The notes under the pieces were generated by a model that was not told where the DNA came from, did not search any database, and was given only the letters and a program-made list of their open reading frames with translations. A stretch of DNA of 22,625 nt from Volvariella volvacea V23 (taxonomy: Eukaryota; Basidiomycota; Agaricomycetes; Agaricales; Pluteaceae), in the NCBI GenBank assembly GCA_000349905.1, contig KB722763.1, positions 7,078-29,702 on the forward strand, read 5' to 3'. Below, piece after piece: positions 17,466-22,625 of this stretch (positions are counted from its first letter, which is position 1; each line of letters starts with the position of its first letter). The position numbers were made by a program, and so were the translations under genes.

Positions 17466-19008
17466 TGTTGGAGAAAAGGTGAATACTCAGATTCTATTCC
17501 CAAGTGAAGATAATAAGTAAAGGTGGAAAGAAGAGGCTAGCTCTGTAGTTGCTTACCTATTCCCAAGTAAAGAATCTTTAAAGCTGGGGAATAGGTGGTG
17601 AGAGTGGTACAGTATATATACTACTCGAAAATAAATAAAGAAAAATAGAGGGATATAATCTCTGTGATGGAGAGAAGTGCGGGGGTAAGAATGAATGTAG
17701 CAAAGTGGGAGTCCTGAGTGAAGAGTGTAGTGCACAGACCAGGGGATGCATAAGCTGGGTCGGCATGTACGCATAAGCCTGTGTCATGCACAGTCAATGT
17801 GGGAAGGGGACAGAATCATATGAAATCATAACTGATCATTTGACTCAACACATATTCTGTTATGGGACAACTGACCAACAAGGGATCTTGCAGGAGAAGA
17901 GTCACAATGCTGGGGTTGAGCGTACTCAGATGATGGTGGTATCAGTCTAAAAGACAGAATTGATTGATCTGGGGAGCAAAACCCAGAGATACAAGCCTTA
18001 TATACATGAAGGTTGTATGTACATATTTGTTATTGTTTGTAGTGCATTGACTAATCGATCTACCAGCCTGATGAAAGTCATGTGACTACTTAGGAGTCCA
18101 ATAGCTAAGTATAGTACTGTGTACATAACTAGGAGTATTCTAGGATATTTTACAAGATACAACATATGACGTAAGTCATGATGTAATCAGAGATCTACCA
18201 AGAGTTCTAGAGTATTCTGGAACTAACTATTGTTGTCATAATAAATGATGACTAAAGGATGTCGATGAAAGGTATGGAATACAGTAAGCGCTTATGCTAG
18301 CGCATTATGAGTAACTGCCCAAGGTGTCTAGGGACACTTGGGGTATAACCTAAGGGTTAACCATTCTAGGCGCTTAAGGCTTGACTAGTGCTTAAGGTAT
18401 GAGGGCGTCTATGAGACAGCCACTAGGTAGTAGCAACTTAGTATATCTAAGGCTTATAACCAGCGCTTAGAATACAAGAGTGTGAAGACATTTAGGAGTG
18501 TTACTACAAGGGCATATAATGTAACCTAGAAGGTGATAACCACTTATAATGTCCAAGGTAAGGTTGTTACTTGTGTTATAAGGACAACCAAGCTTAACGA
18601 TGAGCGCTAAGAAGGCGTGAGGTGATAAGAAAGAAGGAGTAATCGGATGTTGATGATATAATTATGCAACAAATATGACCAAACATGGAAAACCGTGACA
18701 TGTTCATCTAGAACAAGATTGAGTCATCAGATGCAATAAGGAACAAAGGGTATACCATATGTGGAGAGTGGAGACAGGTAAAGGTGGAAATAAATATCAT
18801 AGATGAGGGTATAGGGTACGGATGAGTGGATGTGAGTAGGTAATGGTGGTGTGTAAGAAGGGGATGGAGTAATATGTATTATGTATCAAAGATATAATGA
18901 GAGGGCATATCAGAAAATGGAAAAGAAAGGAGAAGTAAAATGATGAAGATGCTTGGTGGGTGCCTGAATGTTGGGTGTTTATGTCAGGGGCTCTTATGAG
19001 CCCTGACA
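17466..19008 (-). repeat. Family-B solo LTR, copy 3, with nested insertion
   Basis: On the minus strand it starts TGTCAGGGCTCATAAGAGCC and ends TCTCCAACA. Native length without the insert is about 695 bp, matching copy 2. Flanks are AATTA on the left (17461-17465) and AATTA on the right if the LTR's terminal A is shared (19008-19012), so the target duplication is present with one-base ambiguity. Internal landmarks match copies 1 and 2: TATTCCCAAGT...AGAATCTTTAAAGCTGGGG, AGTATATATACTACT, AGTGGGAGTCCTGAGTGAAG, TAATATGTATTATGTATC. Small ORFs here are the same LTR-borne frames as in copy 1 and are not genes. Confidence 0.82.
17858..18700 (-). repeat. A-type solo LTR (subfamily A') nested in family-B copy 3
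   Basis: On the minus strand it starts TGTCACGGTTTTCCATG and ends TCCCATAACA. Flanks TATTC (17853-17857) and TGTTC (18701-18705) are a 5-bp duplication with one mismatch; copy 1 of family B shows the uninterrupted site. It shares with 10108-10661 the start TGTCACGGTTTTC, the TATATAAGGC box (plus 17995-18004) and the downstream GATCAATCAAT, but the U3 and the 3' end differ, so it is a separate subfamily. U3 holds five copies of a GCGCTTA-like motif (for example near 18285, 18370, 18465, 18602). Confidence 0.82.
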
Positions 19009-19588
19009 ATTAATTGTAGCCTGAATAGCTGAAGGCTAGCTTTGGTCCAGCTCCTGCTTGATACCTTGTCTAAATTTGTTGTCAAAGATATTTTAATACT
19101 TGAATTCTGTCACTCTTAATTCATGGGACAAATTACAAGTACTATATAAGTGACTGCCTTGTTATATCTTGGAATATATTTTGAAAACATTGGAAATATA
19201 AACATGGTGTAACTGTGCAGCTATATCTGAGATTTCATTACTAATTTATTCATCATATCAGTGGACAACACACCAAGAGCACATTGTAAATATCACTACA
19301 ATTTTTTTCTCATACATTCTCTAGATAAATCAGCCATTTCCCACAGTGTCTGCAGAAACTTTGGTCAGAAATCCGTGTTTTCACTGCAACTCTGACAAAC
19401 CTGTTGTACTTATCAAAACCAATACCTTGGACTGCACTTGAGCTTGCTAAGAAAGAATAATATCCTACATTGGATTCGCAGAAACTATGCTACGCGAAAT
19501 TCATAACAACCTCGTCAGCATTCAAGGAGACCCCATATAGACTCCCACGATATAGACTTCTACGACATCTTATTTGTCTATCCAAGCC
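19009..19588. other. AT-rich intergenic region, nothing recognised
   Basis: No coding sequence, tRNA or repeat is recognised between the LTR and the next decayed ORF. Several poly-T and AATATATT tracts are present. Confidence 0.55.
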
Positions 19589-19975
19589 TCAAAAGCTTCT
19601 ACAGTAACTCCCTCTACTAAGAAGGCGTCGAATGATCTCAAACAAGGCTAGGTCAGGTACCCCGCGAGTTTCGACATCCTCCTCAAAATTGGCCTCCGTA
19701 TCGCAGTAATACATCTCATAAACGGTCCGATCCAAGGACAAATACCAGGGTTTTTGTCGTTGTATTAATTTCTGGGAATACATGACCAGCTCAACAATTA
19801 GAAGCTCACCGAGGAAAATCGAAACCGTGGTCAGCTTCTCCCACTTTGATTTTATACATTACGGGCTATTTACTAGGGACTGTTGTAGACGAGTAAGTCC
19901 AAATTGGCGTGACGACTCAGCTGGCCCGTTTTAGTCCAATCGGGATCGAATCAAACAAGCACATTTCGTGCAGCT
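19589..19975 (-). pseudogene. Decayed ORF of unknown function
   Basis: One minus-strand frame reads as protein over about 125 codons but has two TAA stops: it includes ESSRQFGLTRLQQSLVNSP, KWEKLTTVSIFLGELLIVE, YLSLDRTVYEMYYCDTEAN, VPDLALFEIIRRLLSRG, and ends SYCRSF before TGA. The intact open part from ATG 19783 is 64 codons. No known domain is recognised and no partner context is clear. It may be a 3' exon of the neighbouring gene or an independent relic. Confidence 0.35.
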
Positions 19976-19991
19976 ATACCATAACGGTTTT

Positions 19992-20511
19992 CTAAATGTC
20001 CAAGGTGATGCCTAGTTCGGGCAGTACAACATTCATAAACTCATCCATCAACGATGCTTGCGAAAGACACTCCTTTCCTTCCCAATGAGCTATAACATCA
20101 GAAACTTCCGACTCGGGCAGATCCTCTGCATTCTCCTACGCGTCGCGGAAGAATGTCATCAGCGACAGGGCGTCAGACTCGTGAATGCGATATGCCTACC
20201 TTTAGCCAGGAGAGGACGTTGTCACGGTTGACTTCATGATAATGAAACTCACAGGGCGAATATCGAATGAGCGTGAAAAAACCTCCAGCGTGTATGTCCT
20301 CGGCTTTCACTCCCTCCTTGAACTCGCTTTCCAACTCCCTGTAGTATAACTTGCTGTTTTCCCATTCTAGGGCCCGGCTCTAAAACCGCAGGTATTCGTG
20401 GTCGCCGTCTGTTCTGCAACGTGGATGCCTCAATACCCACGCCATAGGTAGCCATTGAATGAGATCGACTTACAGCTTCGACTGAGATGGATGGTACATT
20501 AACGCGGCCAT
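19992..20511 (-). pseudogene. Small three-exon gene of unknown function with one internal stop
   Basis: Three exons join with perfect phase: 20511-20474, 20413-20200 and 20135-19992 (131 codons; introns 60 and 64 nt, GT-AG). It starts MAALMYHPSQSKL, then TDGDHEYLRF, a TAG at 20380-20382, SRALEWENSKLYYRELESEF, IHAGGFFTLIRYSP, EVNRDNVLSWLK, DLPESEVSDVIAHWEGKEC, and ends VVLPELGITLDI. Acidic, soluble, no membrane segment or signal peptide; no family recognised. Its ATG lies 8 bp past the stop of the NACHT gene on the same strand, so it may be that gene's C-terminal tail after a further frameshift rather than a separate gene. The TAG could replace Trp (TGG), in line with decay of the locus. Confidence 0.45.
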
Positions 20512-20518
20512 AGAACCG

Positions 20519-22586
20519 CTAGCGATCACGTATCGCGACAACGACAGCAATCTCCAGGAAACCCCAGGCTTCATGATCCGATTTTCGCAGATGCGTCTGA
20601 TGTGAAAAGAGGAGATGGCCATGAATGCGTTCCAAGAGAGCGGACAGTCCGTAGCTATCGGGTAACAAGACATATTTCACCACGTCGTCACCGAGCGGTG
20701 CGAGGAAGAACATATATCTCCGCAGCCACCAAGCAAAGATGGCAATGTTCAGTACGTCGTTCGGGAATTTATCGGTCAAGGTAGGGATGTTCTGATTTCG
20801 TTGAACCACACTTAGCTGGAGAATCGCGATGACAAAAAAGAGGAAGGGACATACCAGGTTGAGCAGATGGCAGAAAAATTGTTGTAGTCGATCCATAAAG
20901 CTTCTAATACGCCTTGAAGCATTAGCCTCTCTAGGCACCTGGAGAAGTCAAGGTCTTCCAGCAACTTTACCAGCTTTTCGTCGATCTCGCTGTTTGCTAG
21001 GTATTTTGAGCAGCGCCACCAGAGGTCGACGAGGTGGGCTAACTGTGAATCTTCGACTTCATCCAATTTTGTCAGGCACTGTATAATCACTCTAGTTGCG
21101 CTCGCTTCGACGTTGATATGGTAGGGCCCACTCCGTTCTGGGTCTTGCAAGAAGTCGCTGAATGACTTGTGATGAACCTCAGGCACCAAATCCTCGATCC
21201 GAGGAATGCGGATGACTGAATGAAGCTTCCTAAGTGCGAGACGACAGGGTGGGCAATGGGAATACAGCAAGAAGGCCAGGAGTCGAAGAGATAAAATAGT
21301 TGGTGGTGTTGAGTCGGTATATCTTCGGGTTTCCGCTCATAAAGCATATCGGAGTAATGAGCAGTCTTTGGAGGAGGCTTGAAAAATTCGGGCATGGGCC
21401 GGTCACCAGCACGAAACGTGGTGACGAGGAATAAGGTATCTTGGACTCTCTCGTCATTGGGTTTATGCGACAATCGCAGGATCTGCGTGTACAGGCAATC
21501 GATAGAGGAGAGCGCCTCGGGGGTTTGCGCGAGGCATGCCTTGAGTTGTTCGTGTGGGTCCGCATCATCGGTGTCAATATACCGAAAGAGCGTCACTGGG
21601 TAGATGTACTGTCCATCCGCCTTTAACGTGATAAAGTCCACGACGTCGTCTGAAGGCCAGACCCCATCTTCTGCGCAGGACCTGAGTATGTCCCGGTGCT
21701 TGAAATAGATCGCAGAGAAACTGGATCGGACAAATCTCCGCATCTCCCGGTCGTCTTTGCACCAAGTAAGGTCAATGGGCAGACGGCAGAGGAGAATAAG
21801 AGGCCGAGACATAAAGGTATTCATGAGATGGAGTTCGTGTCTACTTGCGATGAGGAAAGCGAGTGGGAATCCAGGACCACAGGACGAAACGAGGTTTAGG
21901 ATCCTCCTCTGGTCGTTGGGACTTCCGCACTCGTCCAATCCGTCGATCACAATAAGGGCAGGCGGGATGTTGGGGACTGCCTTGACAGTCTCAATGACGA
22001 GTTTCCGCCATTGAACCTCCAACTCCGCTTCTAGGATCTTGGGGTCCTCCCCAAGCACCCTATCGATCGCCCTTTCGACCTCCTTCAAACATTTCGCCAA
22101 CTGATAGACGATCGTTGGAATAAAGCAGCGGAAGTTGTTGCGCTGCGGATCGCTCACAATGAAGAAGAATGACCCTGCGATCTTCGCCTTGGAGTCTTTT
22201 TTCTGGTCCAGCTCCATCGCAACCGTCATTGCGATGGCAGATTCACCAATGCCGGCGGGTCCTAGTAGCCAAAGGACACCGCACTGCTGGCATCGATTTT
22301 CGACCCAGGATATGATGTCCAATATGACGGCTCGACGAGTGTTTGGATCGCACCGTAGTGGCTCTGCGCGCACTTTTCCCGTGTGCATCGCGTTCGCCAC
22401 TACGAGGTCTACAAGGGGTTTCTTCACTTGAAGTATATAAGCTACCAAACGTCATGGTGTTTGATTACGAAGGGATGAGTTACCTTGAAAGCTCACATCT
22501 GAGCTGAAAGGAATAGTTATGTGGTTGCCATTCCCAACGCTTGTGACGAAAATACCCCCATTATTTTGAATATGTGCTCGTTCCAT
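20519..22586 (-). pseudogene. NACHT-domain STAND protein (fungal NLR-like), degenerate
   Basis: Exon 1 (22586-22484, MERAHIQNNGGIFVT... SFQ; open upstream to the window edge) joins exon 2 at 22426 over a 57-nt intron, in phase. Exon 2 holds the NACHT core: PLRCDPNTRRAVILDIISW, the Walker A site GPAGIGESAIA, FFFIVSDPQRNNFRCFIPT, Walker B ALIVIDGLDECG, LAFLIASRHELHL, then the winged-helix part (YPVTLFRYIDTDDADP, LYTQILRLS) and the family's LHSVIRIP ... SFSDFLQDPERSGPYHI block. Walker A has Glu where Lys is required (plus 22242-22244). The frame changes near 21270-21295, between FYLFDSWP and CPPCRLALRKLHSV. Exon 3 (20810-20519), after a 44-nt intron (20811-20854), encodes WWLRRYMFFLAPLGDD ... 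and ends at TAG. Such proteins sense non-self and trigger cell death. The C-terminal sensor repeats (WD, TPR, ankyrin) are absent. One point mutation plus a frameshift argue for an inactive copy; a sequencing error could explain the frameshift. Confidence 0.82.
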
Positions 22587-22625
22587 CAAGTTGGTTGGTG
22601 CAGGATTGCCATTTACTGAGATGGG

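Noticed and set aside
20811..20820. CAG acceptor for the third NACHT exon
   Set aside because: It gives an immediate TAA; the AAG acceptor 5 nt on keeps the frame open.
1..22625. tRNA, rRNA and CRISPR-like arrays
   Set aside because: No T-loop or anticodon-stem pattern and no regular spaced repeats were seen; CRISPR is not expected in a fungal nuclear genome.

Overview
This looks like a piece of a filamentous basidiomycete genome, most likely an Agaricomycete. The evidence is short introns of 44-100 nt with GT-AG borders, an agaric-type NACHT (NLR-like) protein, a chromodomain Ty3/gypsy retrotransposon, a multi-intron hAT transposase and many solo LTRs. Families are named from conserved motifs read in the translation; no database search was possible.

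Layout, left to right. (1) 1-3923 is the 3' half of a Ty3/gypsy chromovirus: RT tail, RNase H, integrase and a chromodomain cut by a stop, then an extra overlapping ORF of unknown function, a polypurine tract and a 652-bp 3' LTR. (2) 3924-7364 is a decayed, intron-containing hAT transposon whose coding sequence is split by a solo LTR of a second family ('family B', 5073-5834, minus). (3) 7365-9621 holds decayed, unrecognised coding fragments on both strands. (4) 10051-11298 is a second family-B solo LTR (TSD GTATT) that itself carries a nested family-A-type solo LTR (10108-10661, TSD CCAAG). (5) 12205-16600 is an island of three well-preserved host genes: a five-exon gene for a 247-residue helical protein resembling the HeLo/MLKL-type N-terminal bundle (minus), NC2-alpha/BUR6 (minus, four exons, 253 aa), and, divergent from it, a DAP1/MAPR haem-binding protein (plus, five exons including a 14-nt micro-exon, 166 aa). 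(6) 17466-19008 is a third family-B solo LTR (minus), again with an A-type solo LTR (17858-18700) nested in it. (7) 19589-22586 holds decayed minus-strand genes ending in a NACHT protein with a lost Walker A lysine and a frameshift.

Functional reading. The conserved island carries two housekeeping functions, TBP-directed transcriptional repression (NC2-alpha) and sterol/P450-linked haem binding (DAP1), probably transcribed from one shared 448-bp intergenic region. It is flanked by transposon-rich DNA in which layers can be ordered by nesting: hAT, then family-B LTR, and elsewhere family-B LTR, then A-type LTR. The two defence-like genes (solo HeLo/MLKL-like protein, NACHT protein) lie at the two edges of the housekeeping pair, and the NACHT one is clearly degenerate.

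The points most worth follow-up are the extra ORF 3' of pol with a C-terminal cysteine cluster, the repeated ACGCGT (MCB-like) boxes in the gypsy LTR, the twice-repeated nesting of A-type LTRs inside family-B LTRs, the stand-alone HeLo/MLKL-like gene and the Walker-A-dead NACHT protein.
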